64,000 nucleotides of DNA, taken from positions 62,001-126,000 of the forward strand of contig JADJGC010000006.1 in the NCBI GenBank assembly GCA_016708315.1. Reading direction: 5' to 3'. Of the stretch, positions 28,794-38,548 are shown piece by piece. Each line of letters starts with the position of its first letter. Within the stretch, counting starts at the first letter, position 1. Source of the DNA: a bacterium. GTDB lineage: Bacteria; Zixibacteria; MSB-5A5; CAIYYT01. A program made the translations under genes and the position numbers. The notes below the pieces were generated by a model. That model had not been told where the DNA came from, ran no database searches, and was given only the letters and a program-made list of their open reading frames with translations.

Positions 28794-31700
28794 TTGAAAA
28801 CTGTCGATAACAAAACCGTCTATTCTGCAACCGATCTCTGCGATCACCTCGAGTGTCTTCATCTGACAACGCTCAAAGTGCGCGACTTGACGGAGGATCT
28901 GCCCAAGGACGCCCCCGATGATCAAAGCCAGATCATCATGGCTCGCGGTATCGCACACGAACAGCGCTTTCTCGATCATCTGCACAGCTCGGGCAAGACC
29001 ATTGCCAATTTGAAAGACTTGCCCAAAGACGACGACCAACGCGCCCACGCTACGATGGATGCCATTCGCTCCGGTGTCGACGTAATCTATCAAGCCTACC
29101 TTCGCGATGAGCCCTTTGCCGGTTATGCCGATTTCCTGATCAAATCTACGACTCCATCAAAGCTTGGAGACTTTTCCTACGAAGTCGTCGACACCAAACT
29201 GGCGCTTCATGCCAAACCGCTTTACATCATCCAGCTCAGCCTTTACACCGAGTTTCTCGGCAAGGTTCAGGGAGCCGCACCAAAACAGATGCACGTCGTT
29301 CTCGGCGACAATCGCCGCGAGTCGTATTTGCCGCAGGATTTCTATCACTATTACTGCCAATTGAAATCAGACTTCCTGCAGCACATCACAGCTCAGCCGG
29401 AGGTCTATCCTGACCCTTGCGATCACTGCGGCGTCTGCAGTTTTCGTACCCTGTGTCAAACGCGTCGCGAAAAAGACGACCACCTATCGCAGGTTGCCAA
29501 TATCCGCTCCAGCCAAATTCGCAAACTCGCTACCGCCGGAGTTTTGACCCTCGCGCAACTCGCAGACACAAAGGAAACTCACATCAAAGGCGTTTCCGAC
29601 AACTCGCTTGATCGACTAAAACGCCAGGCTCAACTTCAACTGCACAAACGCACAACCGGTGACGACAAATACATCCTGCTTGATCCGCACGGTGATAATC
29701 TCGGCCTTCATACAATTCCCGAGCCCAGCGAAGGCGACCTGTTTTTCGATATCGAAGGCAATCCCCTCTATCCTGAAGGTCTGGAATACCTCTTTGGAAT
29801 CTACAGCATCGAAAAAGGTATCCCCAACTTCAAAGACATCTGGGCGCACAATCATCCCGACGAGAAACGTTCATTCAAAGAGTTAATCAGTTTCTTTATC
29901 GAGCGCCTCGACCAGTTTCCCGACATGCACATCTACCACTATGCGTCATACGAAGAGACCGCCGTTAAGCGCCTCATGTCCAAATACGGCGTTATGGAAT
30001 TCGAGGTTGACCGGCTTCTTCGCGGCAAGGTGTTCGTCGACTTGTACAAAGTCGTCACCCACTCGCTGCAAACTTCGGAGCCGTCATACTCCATCAAGAA
30101 CATCGAGACTTTCTACATGACCAAGCGCCAAAGTGAAGTCAAAACTGCATCGGCGAGCATCGTCTACTACGAGCGCTACATCGAATCGCACGACCAGAAG
30201 TGGCTCGATGACATCAAATCGTACAATCTCGAAGATTGCAAATCACTGCTCCTGTTGCGCGATTGGCTCCTGAAACTTCGTCTTGATATTGTTCGTCCAG
30301 CAGTACCCGCACCGGAACCTGACGAACCGAGCGAGAATCGTCTTCAGCAGGAACGACAGATACGTGAGTTTGAACTGGCGCTGACATCGACTTTGCCCGA
30401 TGACGAATCGCTCTACACCCCGGAACAGCAACTCGACAAACTGATCTTTGACCTTGTCGATTTCTACCGGCGCGAAGCCAAGCCTGCATGGTGGCGCATG
30501 TTCTCGCGTCAGACGATGACTACCGAAGAGATCATCGACGACGGCGATTGCATCGGTGGACTTGAGATTTCCACCGAGCATCCGCCCTATCCTGACAAGC
30601 GCTCAATGGTCTACACCTACAAGTTTCCCGAACAGGACTTCAAACTGAAAGTTGGCGAGCAGTGCAAGATCGCTGCAAACCTCGCTCTCGCAGGAACTAT
30701 CATCGACATTGATCCCGATAAGCGTCTGGTCAAACTCAAGCGTGTCGATGCCGGCAAAGAGCCGTTGCCGACCCGCTTCGATCTCGTACCCGGGAGTCCG
30801 ATTAGCACAGATCCGCTGCGTTTAGCTTTATGGCGGTTCGTCACAGATTATATTGACGCCAAGCCCGCCGGACAACGGCCGTATCCCGCCCTTCTCGACT
30901 TGCTCCAGCGTCGCGTTCCGAATATCACCGGCATTTCACACGGTACGCCGCTGTATGATCCACCATCGCTCAAACCCGAAGTCTGCACTTCACTCGCCAA
31001 ACGCATGTCCGATACCTACCTCTTCATTCAGGGTCCTCCCGGTACCGGCAAGACCTATACTGCCTCTCGCATGATTGTCGAACTGATGAAGTCGGGTAAG
31101 AAGATCGGTGTCACTGCCAACAGTCACAAAGCTATCCACAACTTGCTTGAGAAGATTGAAAAGCATGCCCTCGAAATCGGTTTCAATTTTTCCGGCTACA
31201 AGAAGTCCTCTCGCGGCGATGACGACACCGCCTTCAACGGGCATTTCATCGAGTCAGTCCCTGCAAACGAAGATGTTATCGCAAATCTTCCCGGCTGTAG
31301 CCTTATCGCCGGAACCAGTTGGCTCTTCGCCAATCCAGGGCTGATTCAGCAACTCGATTATCTCTTCATCGACGAAGCTGGCCAATTGTCATTGGCGCAC
31401 ATCATTTCCGCTGGAATCTCGGCGCGCAACCTCGTTCTCATCGGCGACCAAATGCAATTAGCACAACCGACGCAGGGAGTTCATCCCGGCGAGTCCGGCA
31501 AATCTGTATTGGATTACTTGTTGCAGGGAAACCACACAATCCCTATCGAGTCCGGCGTTCTCCTCGATACCACCTATCGTATGCACCCCAGGGTTTGCAG
31601 CTTCATCTCAGACGCAATTTACGATGGTCGTATCAAATCGCATCCCAAGTTGGACCAGCATCGTATCCAACCATCAGCAACTGAAAAGATGACCCTGCCC

Positions 31701-32207
31701 GACGCCGGAATTCTCTGCGACTTCGTCGTCCACATCGGCAATGGCCAGCGCTCCGCTGAAGAAGCCGCCCGCATTCGCGATTACTATAGCCGACTACTCA
31801 AGCTCGAGTTTCGTGATAGCGACAGCACAATCAAGAAGCTGACCGAAGACAACATTCTCGTCGTTTCGCCATACAACATGCAGGTGAATCTACTCAAACA
31901 GCAGCTTGGCCCTCTTGCGCGAGTCGGCACCGTGGACAAGTTCCAGGGTCAGGAGGCCGAAGTCGTCCTAATCTCAATGTCTACCTCAAGCCCGGAGGAA
32001 ATCCCGCGCGGTCTCAACTTCCTCTACAGCCAGAATCGTCTCAACGTTTCGCTCTCGCGAGCCAAAACACTGGCTATTCTTGTGCTGAGCCCGGAACTGC
32101 TAAGCGTCCGCTGCAGCACCATTGATCAAATGCGTTTGGTCAATACACTTTGTTGGGTTAAGTCGTACAGTGAATCGCTAAATGGGAAGACTGATAGGCT
32201 TGACTAA
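28794..32207 (+). CDS. TM0106-type RecB-like nuclease fused to a Dna2/Upf1-like SF1 helicase
   Basis: A 1137-residue multi-domain enzyme. The N-terminal PD-(D/E)XK RecB-like nuclease (about residues 10-235) has FAGYADFLIK, YEVVDTKLALHAKPLYIIQLSLYTEFL and a cysteine cluster CDHCGVCSFRTLC. With Cys residues near the N-terminus (LCDHLECLH), the cluster resembles the Fe-S arrangement of Cas4/AddB nucleases. A DEDD-type RNase H-like exonuclease follows (about 315-500: LFFDIEGNP ... SYNLEDCKSLLLL). The C-terminal superfamily-1 helicase (about 730-1110) has Walker A GPPGTGKTYTA, Walker B FIDEAGQ, VDKFQGQEAEVVLISM and SLSRAKTLAIL. All catalytic motifs look intact. DNA or RNA processing or repair is inferred; the family is poorly characterised. 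TTG start with AGGGCGAG upstream. Confidence 0.92.
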   Translation: MKTVDNKTVYSATDLCDHLECLHLTTLKVRDLTEDLPKDAPDDQSQIIMARGIAHEQRFLDHLHSSGKTIANLKDLPKDDDQRAHATMDAIRSGVDVIYQAYLRDEPFAGYADFLIKSTTPSKLGDFSYEVVDTKLALHAKPLYIIQLSLYTEFLGKVQGAAPKQMHVVLGDNRRESYLPQDFYHYYCQLKSDFLQHITAQPEVYPDPCDHCGVCSFRTLCQTRREKDDHLSQVANIRSSQIRKLATAGVLTLAQLADTKETHIKGVSDNSLDRLKRQAQLQLHKRTTGDDKYILLDPHGDNLGLHTIPEPSEGDLFFDIEGNPLYPEGLEYLFGIYSIEKGIPNFKDIWAHNHPDEKRSFKELISFFIERLDQFPDMHIYHYASYEETAVKRLMSKYGVMEFEVDRLLRGKVFVDLYKVVTHSLQTSEPSYSIKNIETFYMTKRQSEVKTASASIVYYERYIESHDQKWLDDIKSYNLEDCKSLLLLRDWLLKLRLDIVRPAVPAPEPDEPSENRLQQERQIREFELALTSTLPDDESLYTPEQQLDKLIFDLVDFYRREAKPAWWRMFSRQTMTTEEIIDDGDCIGGLEISTEHPPYPDKRSMVYTYKFPEQDFKLKVGEQCKIAANLALAGTIIDIDPDKRLVKLKRVDAGKEPLPTRFDLVPGSPISTDPLRLALWRFVTDYIDAKPAGQRPYPALLDLLQRRVPNITGISHGTPLYDPPSLKPEVCTSLAKRMSDTYLFIQGPPGTGKTYTASRMIVELMKSGKKIGVTANSHKAIHNLLEKIEKHALEIGFNFSGYKKSSRGDDDTAFNGHFIESVPANEDVIANLPGCSLIAGTSWLFANPGLIQQLDYLFIDEAGQLSLAHIISAGISARNLVLIGDQMQLAQPTQGVHPGESGKSVLDYLLQGNHTIPIESGVLLDTTYRMHPRVCSFISDAIYDGRIKSHPKLDQHRIQPSATEKMTLPDAGILCDFVVHIGNGQRSAEEAARIRDYYSRLLKLEFRDSDSTIKKLTEDNILVVSPYNMQVNLLKQQLGPLARVGTVDKFQGQEAEVVLISMSTSSPEEIPRGLNFLYSQNRLNVSLSRAKTLAILVLSPELLSVRCSTIDQMRLVNTLCWVKSYSESLNGKTDRLD

Positions 32208-32231
32208 GTCGCCAACTGTTTATCGAAAGAA

Positions 32232-32948
32232 CTAAATCGACAAACCGCCCAATTTCATCGGGTCATCTATCGCAACAATCTCTTTCAAGACGTATGCTTC
32301 GGCAAACTGCACTCGTATTTGACTTCCCAGCGCTCCATCATTGGCTCGAACGAAATCAAACAGATCGGCGCCGGGCGAAAATACCTTGTTTGTCTTGTCC
32401 CCTTCGCGGAACTGCGAGTTATAACACCGGATCGCGGCAAGCTTACGCTCGTATTGCGCGGACACATCAACCGCGAAACTCGGAACTGTTGGCTCGTAAT
32501 ACGTAGAATACAGAATTTTTCTCGGTCGATGCGGCTCTCCGGTCAACTTTGCCTTTTTCAATCCCGCATAATGGCACGCATCAAAACTCAACTGCGAACA
32601 AACACGATGATCCGGATGCCGTTGCTGCCAATGTGGAATGATTATTAACTGCGGCGCAAAATCGCGAATCTTCTGCGCCAATACTGCTCTTGCTGCCAGT
32701 GAATTTTCAAGATACGCATCCGGCAGTCCCAAATTCGCACGCTCCTTGACACCGAGTATCTTTGCCGCTTCCGTCGACTCCGCCAATCGCGTCGCCGAAT
32801 CTCCTCGAGAACCCATTTCCCCTTCCGTCAAATCGAGAATCCCAACGCTGTAGCCGAAATCCACAAACTTTGCGATCAGTCCGCCGGACGTTATCTCCAC
32901 ATCGTCGCGATGAGCCGCGATCGCCAATACATCGACTTTAGTCGTCAT
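32232..32948 (-). CDS. bshB1: Bacillithiol biosynthesis deacetylase (BshB1-like)
   Basis: A 238-residue LmbE/PIG-L family zinc deacetylase. By context it should deacetylate GlcNAc-malate to GlcN-malate in bacillithiol synthesis. The N-terminal metal motif reads AAHRDDVEITSGG: the His and Asp ligands are present, but the usual Pro of AHPDD is Arg. The third zinc-ligand region HWQQRHPDHRVC is normal, and LTEGEMGSRGD and AILGVKERANLGLPDAYLENS are typical of BshB1. Its ATG overlaps the end of bshA by 11 nt. It converges with the nuclease-helicase gene, leaving only 24 bp between the stops. BshB1 versus another LmbE enzyme rests on the neighbours and these motifs. Confidence 0.88.
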   Translation of the reverse strand: MTTKVDVLAIAAHRDDVEITSGGLIAKFVDFGYSVGILDLTEGEMGSRGDSATRLAESTEAAKILGVKERANLGLPDAYLENSLAARAVLAQKIRDFAPQLIIIPHWQQRHPDHRVCSQLSFDACHYAGLKKAKLTGEPHRPRKILYSTYYEPTVPSFAVDVSAQYERKLAAIRCYNSQFREGDKTNKVFSPGADLFDFVRANDGALGSQIRVQFAEAYVLKEIVAIDDPMKLGGLSI

Positions 32949-33830
32949 TGTTTCTCCCTGCGATTACGCGCAGATAGTAGTCCTCGTACATCGGCACCAT
33001 CCGGTCAGCGGAGAATCTCGTCACTGCAGTATTGCGCGCCGCTTCCTTCATTGTCGCCAGCTTGCCCCTATCGCTCAACAGCCCTATCGCCGCCTCCGAC
33101 ATACCTGTGACATCCCCAACGGGTAACAGAAATCCATCCACACCATTCGTGACCAGTTCCGGCAATCCGCCGGTATCGCTGACCATCGCCGGGACGCCAC
33201 ACGACATTGCCTCCAGCGCCGATAATCCAAACGACTCTGTTTGCGATGGCAGTACGAACAAATCAGCCACTGGAAGAATCGTCCCGATCGAATCCTGATT
33301 GCCCAACAGCATCACTTCATCATTTAGTCCGTGCTGTCCGATCAGATGTTCCGCCAGACTCATTTCCGGGCCGTCGCCCACAAGTACCAGCTTCGTTTTG
33401 ACTTTTTCGCGGACGCGCCTGAATATCTCAATCACGTCGGGGATTCTCTTCACCGGGCGGAAGTTCGACGCATGCATCATGATCATTTCGTCTTCTGCCG
33501 CGAACGTCCGCCGCGAGCAATGGCGCACGCCCGGTTTGAAGTCGTCGACATCGACGAAGTTCGGAATCACCGCAATCGGTTTCTTAGTGTCGAACATCTC
33601 CACGGTCTGCTCGCCAACGACAAGGTGTAAGGCGGATACTTGAAAAGCGGGTAACTGGACACATCCACCTGGTGGAAGAACACATTGTCGCGGAACTGAT
33701 CGAGACGAAACGGCAATTGGTACGAAATGAAATGCACCTGATGCCCGCGCGCAGCTAACAGCATCCCCAACTCAGTAGCGACAATGCCTGATCCACCGAC
33801 CACAGGGTAACACGTTATGCCGATCTTCAT
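32938..33830 (-). pseudogene. bshA: BshA glycosyltransferase gene with an internal deletion of about 105 codons
   Basis: BshA joins GlcNAc (from UDP-GlcNAc) to L-malate, the first bacillithiol step. The N-terminal 74 residues ([22 protein letters not shown] ... [14 protein letters not shown]) match BshA closely. The C-terminal part, in another frame, has [45 protein letters not shown] and the donor-site ESFGLSALEAMSCGVP. The stretch between, which in BshA (about 380 residues) carries the HxHYALPHAV and TTLHGTD motifs, is absent and the frame changes at about 33610-33625. As written the gene cannot make an active enzyme. This is larger than the one-base breaks elsewhere, so it is either a true pseudogene or an assembly collapse; intact bshB and bshC flank it. 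The ATG is 17 nt after bshC. Confidence 0.85.
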
Positions 33831-33847
33831 CTAATCCTCGCCACAGC

Positions 33848-35470
33848 CTACTCCAGACTGATCAAATGATGAACCTTGCTGTTGCAGTCAACCGCATCAT
33901 ACAGTGTATCGACAACGCTCGGTCCGTACTTTGCTATGTAATAATTCAAAGGGAAACTGCGCTCCTGCATCTTCCCGTCCGGAAACAAACTGAACGCCAC
34001 CCGCTCTACTTGCGCTCGCAAGGTCTGATTTTTTTTACGATGCGCTTGGAAAACCTTCTCTTCGAGATTCTTGATCTCAAGGTCGAGCCTGCCCGCGATA
34101 CGGTTCGCATTTGTAATCAGCCCGTGGTCGCTTTGGTCGAGATGCACCGCGATTTCATCCATCTGCCGTTTGACTTCCTCGCGCAATGTCGCAAAGCGTT
34201 GCTCGAAATCTGAGGGGAAAGTGCGCTTCAATATCTCATTGGTCAAATGCCCGAGATCCTGCAACGCATCCTCAAACGAAATTTCCAGCTTTTCCATCAA
34301 CCTCGCTATTGCCGGTTCGATTATCGTCGCTGAATATCGCGGATAGATGATAGGCGCCGCCTCATCAAATACGTCGAACAACTCCTTGATCTGACTGAAA
34401 TACGCCGCCTCCGCCGGACCCGCAAAATACACCAATGTCGGAAACATGTGGCTCTGCACAATCGACCGCAAAAACACGTTTGGCGAAAACAGCGATGGCG
34501 ATTTCTCCAACATTGCCTCAAGGTCAGTCTGCGAAACAAACTTCCCTTCAATCGCAAATCCGCCCTCGGCGAAGTCGATTCGCGTCCGTTTGCCATTATA
34601 GTAGAACAAATTCGAATACGATCCGGGGCGCGCTACCTGAAGATGATAACCCTGCTGCTCAAGCCGCGAATTGCGTTCTTCTACCAGTTTCGCAGCCTTC
34701 TCGCGCAGTTGCACTTCTTTCCTGAATATCGGTAATGCTAACTCCCGGAACACGGGATCGGTGGGATCAATAAGTACCAAACCGCGATCGGCGAAGATCT
34801 TACAAAGATATTTGCCGAACGCCGTCACAACCGATTCACCCGGTTGATAGCATTCCCGCAAAGTCGCCATCAATTCTGCGCGAAACTCCGTTTCCGGCAG
34901 CGTCTGCTCATAAGCATCAAGCAACTCGACAATCTTCTCGTCCAGTCGCACCGAACCCATCGGCTGACCGCTGATCGGCGTGGCCGGCTCCCAACTCAAG
35001 TTCGCCATCTTGTTGTCCGCAGTCGGCACGGTTATCTTGGCGACTTCTTCAAAATCCGCATCGTCAGCGGCGAGCCAGAAAATCGGCACAACCGTTCCCG
35101 CCAGTTTGCGGCAATTTGACTCGGCCAGTTTGATCGCAAGGCTGGCTTTGTAGAACGTAAACAGCGGCCCACCGAAGAGCGTAACCTGCTGTCCTGTGAA
35201 GACTGCGCTAGTCGCCGGGTCAAGCAGCCTATTGATATTGTCTATTGTCTTCGGCCCGGCGCCAAATGCCTGGTTTTGACGCAATAACGCCGCTACGATC
35301 TTCTCTCGATCATAGCGGCGTTGTTTTACTTTGTCGTGCACTTGTTGAAGCGCACTATCCGAATTGAAGTCGTAATGAAAGTAGTCCGTTGTCTTGCCCG
35401 CCAAAAAATCCAGAAACAGCTTCCGGCTGCCGGGCATCTTTTCGAAACTAATGACCTTCTGCGACAACAA
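33848..35470 (-). CDS. bshC: Bacillithiol synthase BshC (cysteine-adding enzyme)
   Basis: BshC adds cysteine to GlcN-malate in the last step of bacillithiol synthesis. The 540-residue length and the features match the family: VFTGQQVTLFGGPLFTFYKASLAIKLA near residue 90, VPIFWLAADDADFEEV (about 130), the GLVLIDPTDP region, PSLFSPNVFLRSIVQSHMFPTLVYFAGPAEAAYFSQIKELFD and a coiled coil near 440-475. The C-terminus has ERSFPLNYYIAKYGPSVVDTLYD. It begins with TTG codons (35468-35470 or the next) that overlap the end of the RND pump gene by 23 nt, which implies translational coupling to the pump. Confidence 0.95.
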   Translation of the reverse strand: MLSQKVISFEKMPGSRKLFLDFLAGKTTDYFHYDFNSDSALQQVHDKVKQRRYDREKIVAALLRQNQAFGAGPKTIDNINRLLDPATSAVFTGQQVTLFGGPLFTFYKASLAIKLAESNCRKLAGTVVPIFWLAADDADFEEVAKITVPTADNKMANLSWEPATPISGQPMGSVRLDEKIVELLDAYEQTLPETEFRAELMATLRECYQPGESVVTAFGKYLCKIFADRGLVLIDPTDPVFRELALPIFRKEVQLREKAAKLVEERNSRLEQQGYHLQVARPGSYSNLFYYNGKRTRIDFAEGGFAIEGKFVSQTDLEAMLEKSPSLFSPNVFLRSIVQSHMFPTLVYFAGPAEAAYFSQIKELFDVFDEAAPIIYPRYSATIIEPAIARLMEKLEISFEDALQDLGHLTNEILKRTFPSDFEQRFATLREEVKRQMDEIAVHLDQSDHGLITNANRIAGRLDLEIKNLEEKVFQAHRKKNQTLRAQVERVAFSLFPDGKMQERSFPLNYYIAKYGPSVVDTLYDAVDCNSKVHHLISLE

Positions 35471-38400
35471 CTTCTTTCTTACGCCATTTCTTCGTCAAAT
35501 CATCCAGCAAACTATATACGACTGGTACGACAACCAGGGTCAATCCGGTTGAAGTGATCAGTCCGCCGATTACGGCGCGGGCGATACCGGCGCGAAGTTC
35601 CGCACCCGGCCCGATTCCCAGCGCCAACGGCAACATACCAAAAATCATCGCTGCTGTCGTCATAATAATCGGCCGCAATCTCACCGAGCTGGCCTTAATC
35701 AACGCTGCCCTTCGTTCAGTGCCGCGCGCCATTTCCTGTTTGGCAAAATCAATGAGCAAGATTGCGTTTTTCGTCACCAACCCCATTAACATCACAATTC
35801 CAATCAGCGACATGATCGAAATCGAACTGCCAAAAAACAGCAGCCCAAGGAACGCTCCCAGCAGTGACATCGGCAGCGATAACATGATCGAAAATGGATC
35901 GGTCAGACTCTCGAACTGCGAAGCCAACACCAGATAAATCATCACAATCGCCAGGAAAAGCGCTTCAATGATGTAGCCGAATGCTTCCATCTGGAATTCC
36001 GCCTCGCCGGTCGCGTAAATGCTGTACCCGGGCGGCGTCGGAATCATCTGTGCCTTAGCCAGCGCCTCATTGCGGACATCGCCCGCAAACCGACCTGCGT
36101 TATTGCCGGTAACTTTGACCGTTTTCTGCCGGTCATAGCGCGTGAGTTCAGCAACGGCACTCGCTTCATTGAACTTCGCTACATAACTCAGCGGGAATTG
36201 GTGCCCCTTCTGGCCGTCAATGTCCTTTGCCGAGGGAAGCAGAATTCTTGACAGGTCTGACAGATCATTCCGGTCCTCAGTCTTCAACCGCAGCCTCACA
36301 TCTGCCTGCTTGTCACCTTCCTGGAATTTGAACGGCACGACGCCATTCACCAGATAACGCGATGCCAATGCAATCTGCGCGACATTCAGACCCAGATCCG
36401 ATAACTTCTCTCGATCAAGTTCAATCTGAATCTCCGGCTTGCCCTCGCCCAGCGAGTTGTCAACCTCGACAGCGCCGGGAGTCGCACGTACTGAATCCTC
36501 GACCATCGCCGCCAATACCTTCAGTTGGTCCATCCGGTCGCCCGAAATCGAAATTTCGATCGGTGCGCCGCCGCCTTCGGCCTTTTCGCCGGTTATACTG
36601 ATCTGCAATCCCGGATAGTTTGCCAAGTCTGCACGAAGCGACTCAATCACCTCAAACGAGGACCGCTCGCGCTGATCCAGTTCGACCATCCTCACCGTGA
36701 TGGTTCCTTCATTGTCCGGGTTGATTCCGGTGCCGATTGTAGTGTAAACATCCTTCACCTCTGGATACTTCGCCAACACCTTTTCAATGTCGCGCGAAAG
36801 CTCCGAGGTCGCGTTCAGGCTCGTTCCCGGTGAGGTTTTAAACGCTACGAAAAACTCGCCGCGATCATATTCCGGCACAAACTCGGTTCCAATCAGCGGA
36901 ACAATCATCAGACTGCCGGCAAATGCGAGCGTGGCGACGAGCATCACTATCGCTCGTCTATTTAATGCAAATCCCACTGAGTTCTGCAGGATGATATTCA
37001 GCTTTTCGAAGATCCCATTCCACCAGTTCGTGAATCGATAGATTGGATTCTTAGTCGCCTGATGGAATTCATGCTCCTGTTGAAGCCAGCGCGAGGACAA
37101 CATCGGCGTTAGCGTAAACGCCACGAACAGCGACACCGCAACACTCACTGCCACAGTGATGCCGAATGCGTAGAAGAACTGTCCGACGATGCCCTTCATA
37201 AACGCCACCGGCACGAATACCACAATAATCGTCAGCGTCGTCGCCAATACCGCAAGCGCTATCTCCTTGGTGGCATCATAAGCTGCATCCGCCGGTTTCT
37301 TTTTGTATGACAAATGCCTGTAGATATTCTCGATGACGACGATGGCGTCGTCCATCAACAAACCCACAGCCAGCGACAATGCCAGCAATGTCATGAAATT
37401 CAGCGTGAAGTTAAGCATTCCCATGAACAGGAATGTCGCCACAATCGAGGTCGGAATCGCAATCGCCGAAATAATCGTCGCGCGCAAATCGGCCAGGAAG
37501 AAGAAAATCACAATGACCGCCAGTAGGCCGCCATAGATGATATTGACAATTACGTCGTGTACGGCTTCTTCGGTAAACTTCGACTTGTCCGCTGCGATCG
37601 TCACTTCGATATCGGACGGTAGCGTTTTCTGCAACTCTGCCAGACGCGACTTGACGGCTGCTGCCACGTCAACTTCATTGGCGCCGGATTGCTTCACCAG
37701 ATCGAGTCCGACTGCCCTGCGGCCATTCAGTCGCGAAATCGACTCGACCTCCTTGGTCGTATCCTTAATCTCGGCAATATCTCGCAACAGCACCTGAACG
37801 CCTTGGTCGTTCTTGATTACAGTATTCGCCAGCTGTTCGACACTCGTAACCTTTCCGAGCGTGCGGATCGACACATCGCGGTCACCGCGCTCGATCTTGC
37901 CTGCTGGAAGTTCAAGGCTCGCCGCCTCAATTTTGTTCTGCACTTCGAATATCGAAAGATTGTACGACTCGAGACTGGTCAAATCCAGCTCCACCAGAAT
38001 CTCCCGTTCTTCGCCGCCGACCAGTTCGACATTGCCGATACCGGCTGTACTCTCCAGTGCTTTCTTTATATCTTCCTTGGCAATCAGCGTCAGTTCTCGC
38101 GTCGAGCGGTTGCCTGCGATAGCCAAGCGAAATGATCGGCTGTGCCATTGGGTCGAATTTCTGGATAACCGGCTCTTCCATATCGTCCGGCAATTCGGCT
38201 CGAATACCGGCAATCTTGTCGCGCACATCCTGCGCTACAATATTCTCGTCCGACTCAAGCTGAAACTCCGCGAATGTAAAAGCATAGCCCTCATACGATG
38301 TCGATGTAATATGCCTTACACCCGAGACCGTGTTGATCGCGTCCTCCATTTTGGAGACGATCTCCGTTTCCATCGTTTCTGGTGAAGCGCCCGGATATTG

Positions 38401-38547
38401 CACCGTCACCACCACAAACGGGAATGAAATGTCCGGAAACATCTCGACGCTTAGATCGCGATAGGCGAACATTCCCAGTACCAGCAGCGCCAGCATCACC
38501 ATCACAGTGAACACCGGCCGCGCTATCGAGATTTTTGCTAGTATCAT
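35448..38547 (-). CDS. RND multidrug efflux transporter (AcrB family), apparent 1-nt frameshift
   Basis: An inner-membrane proton/drug antiporter of the HAE-1 RND family, expected to work with the adjacent membrane-fusion and TolC proteins. The N-terminus (KISIARPVFTVMVMLALLVLGMFAYRDLSVEMFPDISFPFVVVTVQYPGASPE) and the C-terminal membrane block (MSLIGIVMLMGLVTKNAILLIDFAKQEMARG) are typical. The transmembrane stretch with the relay Asp residues (SLAVGLLMDDAIVVIENIYRHL) is intact. At 38125-38126 an extra base (A on plus) breaks the frame after FDPMAQPIISL. Removing it continues AIAGNRSTRELTLIAKEDIKKALE and gives 1032 residues, the family norm. It follows the fusion-protein gene with one base between. 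Confidence 0.94.
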
Positions 38548-38548
38548 A

